64,000 nucleotides of DNA, from assembly GCA_030248225.1 (NCBI GenBank), contig JASANE010012178.1, positions 62,001 through 126,000 of the forward strand. Reading direction: 5' to 3'. The notes below the pieces were generated by a model that searched no databases, had not been told where the DNA came from, and was given only the letters and a program-made list of their open reading frames with translations. The translations under genes and the position numbers were made by a program. Shown in pieces: positions 1-13,082 of this stretch. Source of the DNA: Trileptium ribeirensis (Eukaryota > Nematoda > Enoplea > Enoplida > Thoracostomopsidae). The first letter of the stretch is position 1, and each line of letters starts with the position of its first letter.

Positions 1-1007
1 TATTTAGCATGTAACGACATAATTAGGGAAGCTGCAAAAACAATGTAGTAGCTACAGGGTAACAAAATTATTTTAGTGTTGCCTATCCAAGTTACCGGGA
101 AACCTAATAAACTTATAAATAACTAAAATCATGTCAAGTGTCAAAATCGCCGTTGTCGGGTAGCCAAGTTATTATTATTATAATCTATAATAGAATTTTT
201 CATTTAAATAAATAACTAAAGCGTTTGACTATCGAATCTTCACCGCTTATACCTGATAGGATCTATACTATTCAGTATTTATAGCTCAGCGTGTATGAAT
301 TACTGAAGTGCAATAGTGATTGGGAAATTAAGAAACAGGAAATAGTATGCTTTCGCGATTACTCAATAATACCAACGCAGCAGTGCAATTACTCTATAGT
401 CACAAACAGCTATTTAATCTATTCAGAGCCTAAAGCCGGCTAGTCTCGCTGCTCTTGTACTTAGCGCCCAAACTAAGACGATAGGCCAGCCAGGCGAGTA
501 GAGACGTACAATACTCGCGAGAAAAAAGCGCTACTTTCAAGAAGGGTGACAGATTCAGGAGCATGTTGCATGTGAACCTGTTATCATATGAGTATTTCGA
601 AGTAAGCATAACGTCTACAGACACTCAAATAATTTTCTTTGCAGACAGAAAAACAAAGAAAAAAGTTTTTCTCTCCATCCCAATATCAAGAATATCGACT
701 CATTCACAAACTAACGTTACATTTGTTAATAACGCATGCTACCACCACCATGATATTACTACATAGCATGTCATTGTTAAGAACAGAAATAAAAGCAGAA
801 TTTTCGCCAAGGTTTCAATAAAAAACGAATACACTTTGTTGCCCTCAAACTATAGTTTAAGAATTTATTTCTTTATTTTTGTCTGTAACTGTAGTGGTAT
901 AGCGTAATATCAAAAGGAAATCTTCCCGCAGTTGGCAAAAGCTACACACAACAGATACCGCTGTTCAATACATTCTAAGCTCGCCAATATTTACAAGTGA
1001 TATTGTT
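1..1007. other. no gene recognised
   Basis: This is AT-rich sequence with only short chance reading frames. The later exons of the minus-strand aldehyde dehydrogenase (NAD-binding lysine, catalytic cysteine) would be expected to the left of 3198. No stretch here or up to 3197 encodes them, so they probably lie outside the window. Confidence 0.5.
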
Positions 1008-1881
1008 GAGCGGAGCGAGGCGAAGCCGAGCGAAGCGTTTTATTTTCTGTCTGGGAGTAAAAAGGTCGATGTCCGTCCGTTCGTTAGTTCATTCGTTCGT
1101 TCGTTCGGTCCGACGGATCTCAAGAACCACTGAACTGATTTTAAAAAAACTTTTTTTTTGAAAGCCTATTATGTCAGAGTGTGCTAAAAAATTTTGAGTG
1201 GCTAATTAGTAATTAGCTAATTAGTTAAGCTTATGCAGCTAAAATAGAGAATTTTGCAATGTTTGTGTTATTTATTGAAATAGAATCGTTTCGATCAAAC
1301 CATTATTGGTTTTTTGGGTAGAAGAATTCAAATATGATATTTTTACCAATGATAAAGCCCTATGCAATGTAGTTACAAGAACATAAAATTGAGTACATTC
1401 GTAATGCCACAGCCCAAGCTCCGCTCACAAATGTAGTTCCACTACCGACTAGTTATTTTCTGTCTGGAATTAAAAAAGTCGATGTCCATCCGTTCGTTCC
1501 TTCGTTCGTTCGGTCCGACAGATCGCAAGAACCACTGAACCGATTTAAAAAAACGTTTTTGTTTGAAAGCCTATCATGTCGGAGTGTGCACCTGATATTT
1601 GGGATTAAAAAATTTTGAGTGGTTAATTAGTAATTAGCTAATTATGTAGTTAAGCTTATGCAGCTAAAATAGAGAATTTTGCAATATTTGTGTTATTTAT
1701 TGAAATAGAATCGTTTCGATCAAACCATTATAGGGTTTTTTGGGTCGAAGAATTCAAATATAATATTTTTACCGATGATAAAGCCCTATGCAATGTAGTT
1801 ATTTGAAGAACATAAAATTGAGTACATTCGTAATGCCACAGCCCAAGCTCCGCTCACAAATGTAGTTCCACTACCGACTAG
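1008..1881 (+). repeat. dispersed repeat family A, two tandem copies
   Basis: The first copy (1008-1452) begins GAGCGGAGCGAGGCGAAGCC, runs through a GTTCGTTCGTTC microsatellite and ends with AAGCTCCGCTCAC and CCACTACCGACTAGT. The second copy (1453-1881) repeats the body from the TTATTTTCTGTCTGG segment but lacks the GAGCGGAG head. A third copy lies inverted at 24924-25378. The first 9 bases (GAGCGGAGC) and the GCTCCGCTC near the end are inverted complements, which suggests a small non-autonomous mobile unit. No coding capacity is visible. Confidence 0.8.
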
Positions 1882-3197
1882 TATATTGAATGTAAGCAGT
1901 TAAATGCACTGGCTTGCAATATGGGCATTGCGATGAGAAACGATTATGGCCTGCCTATTAGTAAAAACTTGCCGAACCCGTGTCGACACGACACGGCGGA
2001 AAAGCACGGAACAGCTGAGGTGGAAATCAATATTTCAGAGTGTAGGAACAGATATTGTTGTAATGGTAGGAGAATATCTGGTTATATTAACCACTCCAAT
2101 CGATTCAGCAAGTCACATGACCTTATGAGCCTAACTTCATTTTTTAATTTTTTGTCCTCTGAGGCTCATACAGACAGCGGTGCACTTCCGATGGTATCCT
2201 GACGAAATGAACTACTCCAATTTATACGGCGTGTCAAATTACCTTATATGGGACAAATTTCATTTTTTGATTTTTGGAGCCCTGGGGCCCATATTGAGAG
2301 TGGTACTATTGTGAGGGTACCACCATTACCCGCCTCATATCTCTTTATACGAACCCCGGAGCTTTAATCTGACCATTCCAATAGATTCAGCGAATCAATA
2401 TACCCCAGTGCAATCCATTTTATATCAAACAATCCAAGTATAATATAAAACTATTTTCCTCATATCTAAAAGTGTGACACAGCAGAACACAATCGCCGTT
2501 TAAAGATGAATATAAGAGCTATGTGGACATCCACCTAAAAGAGGCTGAAACAACCGAAGAAAGTGATTAAACTGGAGGCCTACGAAAGAATGTTCTAAAA
2601 CGTGAATACACAAATACACCATTGGGCCAGTAAAGCAACAGAAAATTTATTCCATTTTTAATGCAATCACAAATAAAGATAACATACAACATACAGCAGT
2701 GTATATAACTACTAGCTGCTATCAAATATAACAATAAATTTATTCTAACTATGTTGCACAAAATAATGTTAGGCTTATCTGACCTCCACCAATGCAAAAT
2801 AACTGAATTCTCCAAGTGTCTGCCGGTCAAGAATATAGTATAGAAACAATACAAAACCACATTTTGGTTGCAAGAAACTGGAAGGGTAAATTTATGTAAC
2901 AAATAAAAAAATACAAATCATTCAGTACCAACAACACAGCAAACCCTTTCTTAAACGACACTGCTCATAACTTTTAACAGATGCTACTATACTTCATTAC
3001 TCTTGTTATAGACAAAAATTATTTGTGCCTAAAAGAGTTGTGATATTTTTTGTGGAATAAACTATGGCGTCGGTTAAGCAGACTCGCATTTGTTAGCAGA
3101 ACATAGCGACGGAGAACACAGCATGATGCAGTTGTTAGACATCTAGCTTTTCGTGCAAGTTTATTATGAATCGAACATTCACAAATTACTATCATAC
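1882..3197. other. no gene recognised
   Basis: This is intergenic or intron sequence downstream of the last visible aldehyde dehydrogenase exon. It contains no recognisable exon, RNA gene or defined repeat. Since the exon at 3198-3333 ends with a splice donor, it is most simply read as intron of that gene. Confidence 0.4.
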
Positions 3198-3333
3198 CCG
3201 CTATTATAGCGCCTGTAACAGGAAGAAGGGTGAGGAAAATTGGATAATTAAACGGGCCCATCACAAGAGCTACCCCGAACGGCTCAGGGATCACGAATGC
3301 GGAGTCCAGAAACTGTAGTGCGCGTCTTTGAAC
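3198..3333 (-). CDS. aldehyde dehydrogenase (class 3 type), third visible exon
   Basis: This exon encodes 45 codons plus one base. The acceptor TTTCTAG precedes it (3340-3334) and the donor GG|GTATGA follows 3198, giving a phase-1 end. The product starts VQRRALQFLDSAF and continues with the family hallmark PEPFGVALVMGPFNYP, then LTLLP and GAIIA. In class 3 aldehyde dehydrogenases (fatty and aromatic aldehyde oxidation with NAD(P)+) this is the strand-loop bearing the oxyanion-hole asparagine, seen here as the N of FNYP. The next codons should give G-N and the cofactor-binding KPSE motif, but I could not find them to the left, so the gene is partial. The junction with the upstream exon (4116-4211) is phase 0. 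The family assignment is firm; the exact substrate is not inferable. Confidence 0.9.
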
Positions 3334-4115
3334 CTAGAAAATGTAGTTACAAATTGAATTGCACCTCGTTCCGTAAACTCATGCTCCGATGTAATGAGTT
3401 TGGCGAAACAAACGTAAAGATTTAGAATGCACTACTAAATTCACAGTTCTAAAATATATTTCAGCCGCTTATGCTACAGTATGCATACTGTTCAGCGGTA
3501 TATCGATTTTAAAACCTTAAATAAGCGCTGACATGCTCCAACTATAATAGTAATGAGCAAATAGCGAATACCGCTAGTTCAAAGCAACTTATGGAAAAGG
3601 CATTGTCTTACTGGTGTTAATAGTACTTAGAGCTGTCGAGTGACTTCGACGACACTCACTACGAATGTGACAGTTCCTTCAAGTGATCAAAATAACCGTA
3701 ATCATAAATCACCATAACCGAAGAAAATATACATCGCCGAAATCGACAAGCGCCAAGGTTTTGGCCGTTCACAATATTTTTAATTGCACTATTCTAAATG
3801 AATGTATTTAGAGAAATTACCAAAAGCATTAAGCTTAACCCCTAATTTTTCGGCAAACCATAAACAAAAAATTATTTTAACGACAAAAATCAGCAAAATA
3901 ATGAAACAAATTTAGACGTGGGTTTTCCCAAAAAGATAAATGCAAAACTCGTGTTAACGTTAGTTCAATCCGTCAATACAGAATGATCACTGAAATTATG
4001 TGATGTTTAATAGTTTATACTAGACTATGGCTCGGCCTAACCGTATCTAAGACAGCCAGTGACACACCAGTAACGATATCATACATGCCAGTTGTTGGCA
4101 ATATTTCATATTTAC
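3334..4115 (-). other. intron of the aldehyde dehydrogenase gene
   Basis: This is a 782-bp intron between phase-0 boundaries: donor AAG|GTAAAT on the left exon and acceptor TTTCTAG on the right, in minus-strand order. It is AT-rich and no nested gene or repeat was recognised in it. Confidence 0.8.
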
Positions 4116-4211
4116 CTTTTTTGGTTTCATCCATGCTGATAAAGACGATTTTGCGCCGTCAATTTCATTTAGAATTTGTTGCAGCTCGTAAGAGAATGTC
4201 TCATAGTGACT
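4116..4211 (-). CDS. aldehyde dehydrogenase (class 3 type), second visible exon
   Basis: This is a 96-bp exon of exactly 32 codons, too short to stand out by reading-frame length. It is bounded by acceptor TTTTTTACAG and donor AAAAAG|GTAAAT. The product contains SHYETFSYELQQILNEID and ends SAWMKPKK. In class 3 enzymes this segment follows the first NAD-domain helix and typically reads like E-x-x-x-E-I-x-x-L-x-E-I followed by a W-M-x-P linker. Both neighbouring junctions are phase 0, so the three exons join without a shift: ...QQDLRR + SHYET... + ...KPKK + VQRRAL... The assignment rests on position, phase and family pattern together. Confidence 0.88.
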
Positions 4212-4788
4212 CTGTAAAAAATTATACGAAATCTTTAAAAACAGAAATAGAAAATGCCTCCGGTAGTATAGATTTGTTTGAACACCGCAAAATATTTCGA
4301 AATTATTGAATTGCTAAAATTAAGCTGAAATTCCCCCCGTGATGTTTAGATTCCCGCCGACAAAGATATTACAATAATCATTACTCGTATTTTTCGCATT
4401 TTAGGTGCAAATGTTACATATTGCATGTTACCTCCCCGCCCCAACATAACACAGAATTTGCGCGTTTACTTGATCCGAATTTTTGGACAATTTTGAATTA
4501 ACTCCAAGTTTTGCTAATGAGGTTTCATTTCAAAAAACCCCCAACATGACTGTTTGTTCTGCTGACACTTTCTTGTGGTATATATTCTTGACACAATCGC
4601 ACCAAACATCTAACGACTGGCATACAACACTCAACTCAATATTAAAACTTAAGATTCAAAAAAGCCTCATTTTTTCATTTTGGTGAGTGCTTTATATAGC
4701 CATTATTAGTCCTAAATATCTTAGAAAGGCCAGGATTTCGAAAAAGGGTGAAGTCCCACTGACTTCGGTGAAAAGAGGTCAAAGATCT

Positions 4789-5134
4789 GGCCTGTCCACA
4801 GCCTTCCAAAAAGTGGCGGGACTTAACATGTCTCCATACTCATTCTCGCGAAAATTTTGCTTAAAAATCCTAAATATTCCCATATTTTCATATACTTTTA
4901 CTGACATAAATGTAATTTCTACTATAAAACGATTTTTTAGCATTACGTATAAATAGTGGTAACGTTTAAAGAACAATTTGCAAACATAAAATATAGATTT
5001 TCAGACATAAAAAATTTTTGGATTTAGTCGAACATGGTGGTTTCGGCCGAATAGGAGGGCGCGTGGACATACGGGAAAATCTCATGAACATGGGGGATTT
5101 GGAAAGTGGGGGTCCCCCACCCTGTGGACAGGAC
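4789..5134. mobile_element. MITE with 13-bp terminal inverted repeats (copy 1)
   Basis: The element begins GGCCTGTCCACAG and ends CTGTGGACAGGAC, a near-perfect 13-bp terminal inverted repeat. It is 346 bp long, has no coding capacity, and lies inverted relative to the second copy at 13083-13399. The two share an AT-rich core plus G-run and C-run blocks next to one end (for example GGGGGATTTGGAAAGTGGGG). No clear target duplication was recognised. It is a non-autonomous DNA transposon of undetermined superfamily. Confidence 0.75.
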
Positions 5135-6309
5135 ATAAGATGGTGTCCAACAAAATTTTTTCACTATTCAATGTTCCTAGTAACGAAAATGATCTATGAC
5201 TAATCCGTCGACAATTTTAGTATATATTTTGGTGTATATAAATTAGGCGAATTTTTAATGTAAGCTCCTTTGCATCTTATCTTTGGCGTAATTCTTCGTT
5301 TCTTTGTACGACATGATAAAGATGAAAAATATATCGACGGTAATTGGGGTCTAGTTGGCCAAGCCCTTGGGCGGATCAAAAGCTTGAGCTTGTACCATGA
5401 CGCTGCGTAATAGGATTGAGGAAAATTTAGCCCAGTATAGCTAAGAAAATTTGGTCCTCAGAGGAAACCCGTCTATCCAAACGGCCCTCACCAGCGACGA
5501 TCTCCAAAAATATGTGGAGTGTTAAAGTGTTGAAGTTTGTAAAAGACACTGGAAAATTGTAAAGCAAAACAAAATATCAGCTACCAGTGTTCATTTTCCA
5601 TGGCTAAATTAGCTGATACGATGAGTTTTAAAATGTCTATTCCAAATCCTCGAAAGTCAGGGTCTTTACCAATCCGATCCGTAACTCCTGAACGGTTCAG
5701 TAATTGTTGGAGGGGGCTATAATTTCAAGTACAGAATTATTCGATCTTTCCAAAGAGACCGGTCTCGTACAAATCCGAGCAGGACCAACGAACTTAGAGA
5801 GGGATAATTGGAGTACTCTCTAAAAGTGGGTATTTGACATAATTAAACTCAGTTATTTACACTATTATTGGATATTTAACTATGTAAATGTTATATTTGT
5901 GTTTCCCAGACTATAGAGCCCGCTCCGCTCACTTTGGGTACCGTAGCTCCATGAATATTGTGGAAGTTTTCCCGATGGGCATGTCACCCATCGTGTTGTG
6001 TTCCCCTTGGTACATCCAAAAAATGCTCTTCTTCACCCGTAAAAAGGTAACCCCAACCCGCTGGAGACTCGCAAACAAGTCGATATGGGCTCGCCCGAGA
6101 GCCTGGTCCCCCTTCTTGGACTGAATCTTATATAGTACTGGGTATCAAAATGCGCGCTGGAAGAGCCGAGTCCATATCCGAGACCCGATTAGCGCTCACG
6201 ATTAATCTGAGGGATCGGGACCCATTTCTGTACTCCGGTCCCGCGTTTGTTTGTTTTTGACGTCTTGTTTACACAGACGTTTGGCCACCCCGTATATAGG
6301 TATACATCA

Positions 6310-7315
6310 GTGAGTAACCAGAATTCCAGTTCCGGCGAAAATCCAGTTCCGGTTGCGGCTCTGGCACAAGCAAAAACTATGCCAGAATCGGAATTCGGGC
6401 TCAAAAAATTGTCCACATTTTTGCTTCATCTGTGGTCCAAACATTATGTAATATATATATATACCCAATTTTGACATTCCAATACAACCAAGCAAAAGAA
6501 AAGATTAACTCAGCAATTTACAGTGCGAGACGTAAGTAGGGCACATAATTTCTAAGAATTTTTCATCTTAACCTGCAGGAGTTTGTAAACAAAACAAAGC
6601 CAGGCCGATGCTTGTAGTAGCTATTTTACACATTCAGAAGTCTGCGGCTTATGTTCGAATTAAACCAACACGGTAACATAGTATGGATTACGTAAAAGTA
6701 CTTAGCGTAAGCTTGGCTAGCACAAATTGCGTCAGGCACCAGCTAGTGCGCTTGTAAACTTCGTAAAAGTAAAGTAACGTTATCTGCAACGCAGCCAGAA
6801 ACTGCTTTCTTGGCAATGAACTGTTTTTTTGAACTGTTTGTCACAGTTTAAAAAAGTATCACAGTTTGTCTTATTTGTAACATTCCGATTAGAAAGTTAT
6901 CATTATGATCTGACGGGCGCTGTTTGCACAACGCTAGCCTAAACAGTGTCTCTGACCACTGATCAGAAAATTACTTTCTATTATTTTCTCTTAGAATCAT
7001 AAACCAATAAATTAAAGTTTCCTACAGAACAACACGTAACAAACGTATGTGTAGTAAAAGGAGGCGACTGGAGACAGAACGAAAGTGCTTATTCTACGCT
7101 CCCCGAGTTGTAAGCACATTCAATATGACGCAGTATACGCAAGGGTGTATAGTGGAAGCCATTTTTTGCTCTGGGTGTCCAAAAACCGACAGATTGATCA
7201 ATAAATAAAAATTATTAGCTTCCGTAGTCTCTTTAAAGTTTCAGAAATACAATAATGCCATCGCAAAACATTACGTTTAATGTAAAAATTATTTTCAATA
7301 CATTTATATACTACA
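6310..7315 (+). repeat. dispersed repeat family B, about 1 kb
   Basis: It starts near CAGTGAGTAACCAGAATTCC, then has a block of alternating CCGGAAC/GTTCCGG-like units, a short conserved TTTTTGCTTCATCTG segment and a long AT-rich body. The same roughly 1-kb sequence lies inverted at 14830-15880, and a truncated copy of the CCGGAA end lies at 20889-21062. There is no open frame of note. It lies inside the aldehyde dehydrogenase intron. Confidence 0.75.
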
Positions 7316-9841
7316 TTCGTTAACATTTGGATCCGAAATGGTCCCTAAGTTGCCTGAAAATTACTAGGACACTGAGTTACTCTTGCGACGATCTAAATAC
7401 TGTGAACTAATGGCTGAGACAACGCTTCTAACCTATAGCTGAGTTTCACAGAAGCGTAGCTAACTATCCTAATCGTTTTGAGTAGGATCACCGATATTGG
7501 TGCCATTCCTGAGTCAAATAGCTGTAACCAATCGGGTCAACAATTACCTCGAAATTTCCTTTTTACTATTCCCTCTGAGTATCTAGCGTAGAATAACGAG
7601 AAAATTTACTATAGATAAGCGCCGAGTCGTGGACTTGCTAAAATTAATACATAGCAAATTAGCTTACGTTTTGAGTAAAATTTAGTTACCCGAACCACAA
7701 TTTGTACAATAGTCGAGATTAAAATTATGAGTGTTATTTTTGTGCCATAAGATGATTTATAGATCATATTTAATTCCGACTTTTGCTTAGTGGCAATAAC
7801 GCTAGGACTTTTTAAGAAGCGACGCATTGACGCCGCTGTTGTGCCTCGGAAACACGTCTGGAAGTTGGACTGAGGTCAGTGTGGATTAGCAATATGCCGA
7901 CCCTCTCGAGAAAAATAAATTTCGTCTTCCACGCGTAAAACTAGAAAAATTATAAAAGATCCTCTGTATTATAATAATTCCCTATATTTTATCAGTTATA
8001 ATTCTCGCAGCAACTCGCGAAAATCCGTGCTTTTTGTTTGGAACCCAGAAATAGTTACACTAAACCGAACTTACATTCAGGCTACCAGTGAGCCTCAAAA
8101 TGCACTCAAAACTACCACAGAAGCAATTTTCCCTGGATCTGGCTTGAACCAGCACCTTCGTACAAATATACAAATTTGTACAAAAGTTCGCCGATAAAAC
8201 GAAATATCATTTTCCCCACGTTTGATAAGCTAGGTTTTATGTACAAAAACAAGGGGAATATTTCGTAGAAAACATTACTTTTAGGGAAGTAGTAAAGTTA
8301 GATTTTCGGTCCCGATTTTCTTTTATCGGGATCTCCGAGGACGAAAATAGGACATCCCCGCTGCGCGCCTCTGGTTCGCAGTGGTTCACAAGTGTAATCA
8401 TTGAAACGGCTACACCAGAGATGTTTTGAAGTCAAAATTGAATAGTTGAAATTGAAATTGGATAGTTTAAGCGATAAAATATATATTTATATACATATAT
8501 CCGTGTTCTCGCTTGTGTTTATGTCGAGCAAGACTGAGGTTACCGAACGTGAATCTATGCGCGACCCCGCCGAAACGATTATTAGTGAACGTCAAGTCCA
8601 CCTTACTTTTAACTATCCCTCCAAGTCGGTAAACACATCTCTGTTCCTTATTACGTATATATAGAACCTTTGCCGTACTGGCACGCTTAACCAGTCACTC
8701 AAGGCATATTAAGTCCCGATGAACTAACCATCGCATAAGTATGAGCAGAGCTAAAATAAAAGCGACCGCGAACACCGTTCCCTACACTATAGTACGTACA
8801 TATGTATATATCTGTGTATGCTAAAGGTAAACCCGGGAGCACCAAATCCCGGTCCAGAAATAGAGAAACTTTGTTACCAGAAAATTAAATTTTCGCCTTC
8901 GGTACAAACCCATAAAAGATTACACGGTATAAGATTATAAATAGCTAATTGACTTAGAAAATTTATTCAATGTCGCTTCGCGCCATTTGAACCAGTCATT
9001 TCGTCTACGAGTCGTACCTCAACTTTGCATTGTGTATACTCTATTACTATTAGAAGTTATTGTCATTGATTTGTTGTATATTGTATAATGTTTGTGTCTC
9101 TTATTGTATACCCGCATCGTGTGCTATTACCACCGGTTTGAAGTAGACTAAAATGAGATAATTCGGATTGTCACTTTTCTCCCCATTTTTTTCTTTCGGC
9201 GCACTATTGACCTTGAGCCCGATACTTATCCCTAATTGCGTTTTGAATCCTTACCCTACCTGAATCAGCCAACCGGTGTCTTACAATTAGCATCGAGCGA
9301 GCAATTATTCAGTGCCGCCCCGATAACCGACCGTCAGGCATTCCATTCCTTTTGCTTCTTTCGCCCCGTGCCGTGTCGAATAAGGTAAGCGCAGCTGTCG
9401 TCTAGACTTGGTGAAGTTGACCAATCTGATCAAATCAACACCGATGTGAGAGTTCTGTTAATACGGCGAGGACCTCGACACTATGATCCCGATCCCAGCC
9501 ATAGTTGTATCGTACTCGCCTACTTATGATGTGAACAATTAATTGATTGTGCTATCACATAATCTTAACCGTTGCCCTATGATGTGCGTGTATGATATTT
9601 GCTTATCAATAAACGATGATGGAAAAGGCCTTCGTTGCTGATCTTCTAAGTGGCGATACGTATTAAAGAAGTTTGAAATCTACGAAATTGAAGTCGACGA
9701 CATGTGTTCATGATTGATGTCAAGCAGTCGTAAGCCTTAGCGTGGTTGGCCGATTCTTTAACAAATGAGTACGACTCGTGCGACGCGAAACTTCGCCGAA
9801 AACTCCACGTCCCCATAGATGAAGATTAGGAGAGACCATCA

Positions 9842-10200
9842 ATCAGGCGATTGGTAAACAAGGTAAACTAAACCAATCGTCGCTTTTTGAGACTTCCAAA
9901 TGGAACGAGGAAAGGGAATAGTGGTATGGTCTCTTTGGCCTGCCAGCAAGTGACGGAGCCAAATTCCTTGCGACCTCAAAGAGTAGTACTACATAGACTA
10001 CGCGTGTAACCCATCCGGCTAGATTAGAACACATCCTGTGAAGCGCTCCTGCGGCTTGTTAAGCTTCGTAGCTTCTTGGTACTGACCAAAACAAACGCAA
10101 CTAATTCGCACCTTACGATAACCGTTGAGTACGAGCATTGCGTTTTGGAACTGCGCAGTGCAGCAGCGAAACAGAGCTGATACAGATACTTACTTGTAAC
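9842..10200 (-). repeat. dispersed repeat family C, copy 1
   Basis: It contains a segment reading GAGACTTCCAAATGG and GGTCTCTTTGGCCTG. The same segments appear inverted at 14140-14480 and, more diverged, at 40212-40530. No protein coding is visible. Short open frames here are incidental to the repeat. Confidence 0.6.
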
Positions 10201-12313
10201 GCAACGAGCGAATTGGAGTTCGACACAGCACTGGGTTGATTAAATTCCGGAAACCGTTTTATCTGATGAACAATGTAATATTGTTCATTGGCGTTGTGTT
10301 AGCGTTTTAACGCGTTTTGAATTTTTCCATTAGATTTGACACTAACTTTGAAAGTATAGAACACGATGACATTTGATTTGAAGGAGTGCTGCCGAAAAAT
10401 GTATAACACCACTCAGAACCCTCACAGACACTGTTACAGCTATGGGGAAAATAACTTTCCATCGTCTTGCTAGAAAATTTTGCACATTCGTGGGTCACCC
10501 AACACGTTAAAGGCAAAAATAATCTTCACAGGGGAATTCATAAGGAATAAGCTAACTCAAAATATCCATAAAAAGAATTTCTTTGACAAAACAGCGGTTA
10601 CTATGATTGAATTTTTAATTATTCGAAGTATAAAAAGCATAGTTCAAATAGAAGTTGAAAATAACTATGGTATTGCCTTATCAATTTCTGGAATCCTAAT
10701 CTAAATCGTTACATAGATAGCTATCAAATCTAGAAACCTATTCGAAAAGCGATTAATAAAACATTGGGCCATCAGAATAAACTCTATACCATAGTTATAC
10801 AGCATATAAACTGTGATAATGTATAGACAGATTTATAGATAGATTTTGTGTATAGAGAGGTTTAAAACGCCATCCCACCATGAAGAGTTTTAAAACAAAA
10901 TTACTAAATTGGTCTGAAAAGGGATTTACCGTGCCACTATCAATGTCTGTGGAAGCTTTCCGCTAATTAGTGTTAGCAGTCATGTTCAATGATGCGGTTA
11001 GTTTTATCCACCAGCATAACTCTTGGAGACACAACTACGACATTATGTGTATCAACTACTGCGATGCTTTTTATTGGGATATACACTACCATACTCCACT
11101 ACATTGCGGGATGAAAAGCTAAAACCGGCGAAACATCAAGAAAGTTTAGGAAATGCTATAGAAGCTTGAAGGGCAAGAGGAAACTGTACGAGACAGTCTG
11201 CTCTATTGCAAACTTTACATACATTCCAAAGCAACGCTAAATTGAAATCTAGCATATCTTCATTACCTACCACACTGTCTCCAAATAAGACAATGAAAAA
11301 ATAGTTCCATTCCGGCTATTATAACACCCAAAATGAGAGATTTCTAAACCACTTCAGTTTCAGACAGACAATAATGTCAGCAATACATTCCAGACACTGT
11401 GGAAGTCGTGTGAAAACAATTTTCAAAATCATAGGTCTCATATAACATCTTCATCCGATGACAACTTTACCAGAAGCAAGAGATTCGGAGTACCGCTTTG
11501 AAAGCAAGTCCGCCCAATTTAGCCTGATGAGATAAGATGGCGAACATCCAATTTCTATTTAGCTACGCGCTTGTTTATGAAAACAGTATCGAACTTCAAT
11601 ATTTTTCACTCTAAAGAAGGTTTGTTGATAAAAAGATTTCACCTAATATTTTAAACAATGTTTACCTAATTTATATTTAAGTTTTCAACTTGGAAGCAGA
11701 ATTATAGAAAGAACTTGTCAACATTATGTGTCACCTACACCCGGTTTTAGTGGAGGACGAAAAAATTCTCAGAAGCCATGATTCCAGGAAAGTAATACCA
11801 GAACATTAAAAAGACTTGAGTCGCCAGTTTTAACAATGGGTGCAAACTAATGTCATTTTATTTTATTCAGAAAACTCTGAAAAATGAAACATTACAGCTC
11901 CTACGTACAACGAAATTGTAAATAATACAAAAGCTTTATTTTTTATACGAAAACTGAGCTTTCATACCCCCGCAGTGAACCAAAGCGATGACCTAACAGA
12001 TTATTCCTTAAAGAAACAAAAACAATTCGTATAGTAGGTTACACAACTCTATAAAACATCGTCGATCTGCAATACAAACAAGGCGCCCACATTGTCACAC
12101 ACCGCAAGGGACACTGAGCAAAGTGTTGTAATATTGGTCATCAAAAAGCAACAGCGGGCAGGTTTCGCATCACTAAATGGTTGAAGAGAAGCGATATCAG
12201 TAAGCACCGAACAGCTGGAGATAAGGTCTCATGTAAATACTAATAGCTACAAAAGTATCGATTAAGTCAAAGCGACTTGTTATGGAATACGTCAATAACA
12301 AGCGTTTACTTAC

Positions 12314-12457
12314 TCGTCGTAAATCTTGTTGAACAGCTAAACATAATGCATCTACATTTTCTGTGATAAGCGATCGCAGCGAATCAAGACTAGATAAGCG
12401 ACTTGCAAGCGATTTTGTTTTCCCACTTCGAAATGAGCGCCGTAAATGTTCCACAAT
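12314..12457 (-). CDS. aldehyde dehydrogenase (class 3 type), first visible exon
   Basis: This is a 144-bp exon, 48 codons, phase 0 at both ends. The acceptor CACATTTTAG precedes it (12467-12458) and the donor GTAAGT follows. The product reads IVEHLRRSFRSGKTKSLASR, then LSSLDSLRSLITENVDALCL and AVQQDLRR. This is the N-terminal helical region of class 3 aldehyde dehydrogenases, whose signature is R-x-x-F-x-S-G-x-T then R-x-x-Q/S-L-x-x-L and A-x-x-x-D-L. The preceding codons are spliced on, because the exon opens at an acceptor rather than a start codon, so a 5' exon with the initiator methionine lies to the right and was not identified. The gene would oxidise aldehydes; cellular location cannot be told without its C-terminus. 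Confidence 0.9.
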
Positions 12458-13082
12458 CTAAAATGTGGCCACATCGTGTTCGAATATTTGAATATATGTG
12501 CAACTGACATTGATCATAACTAATACACTGCAGCTTACGTTGTCGTTAGTATCACTGAATTCTGTGTACCCTTAGTTAGTACCGAAAACGTACTCCAACT
12601 CTTCGAGTGTGATCGATTCGGGTCAAAATGGGGTCTGATAAAACAAGTTTTGATTATAAACATTTCAGTCAAATTAGGTTCAACCTATAGAATAAGTAAG
12701 GTTCTATAAAACTACATATGAAGCTTTGCACGACGTTATACATGGATCCAGAAATACGGGCCGGATGATTTTTATAAGTGAAGATGATACCCGATTTATT
12801 CATAAAACGGCCGCATCTCCTTAACTAACGCATATATATAGGACGTCTAGGACTGACTTTTTACAGCGTGAGAAACCTACACAGCCGCGTATGATGCGTT
12901 ATTTCTGCACCTGTTTTTAGGAATCAGTAAAAATCAGCACGAGCGACACTAATAAATATTAAAATGCAATATCTCCATCACCAATGAAAACATATGGGTC
13001 TTCTAGGGCTCATTTTGTAGAGCGGGCAGGCTCTATGTAGCTACATATAATGCGTGATTACCTATGTTCTAGTATACTCTAT
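12458..13082. other. no gene recognised
   Basis: This is probably intron or upstream sequence of the aldehyde dehydrogenase gene. No initiator exon in phase with 12457 could be picked out. Confidence 0.4.

Larger units (their letters stand above)
4212..12313 (-). other. 8.1-kb repeat-filled intron of the aldehyde dehydrogenase gene
   Basis: This intron separates QDLRR from SHYETF. The donor is CGA|GTAAGT at 12313 and the acceptor TTTACAG ends at 4212. It contains a 346-bp terminal-inverted-repeat element (4789-5134), a roughly 1-kb CCGGAA-bearing repeat (6310-7315) and a family C repeat (9842-10200). The remainder (5135-6309, 7316-9841 and 10201-12313) shows only AT-rich unique-looking sequence with no exon I can support. 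Confidence 0.75.
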
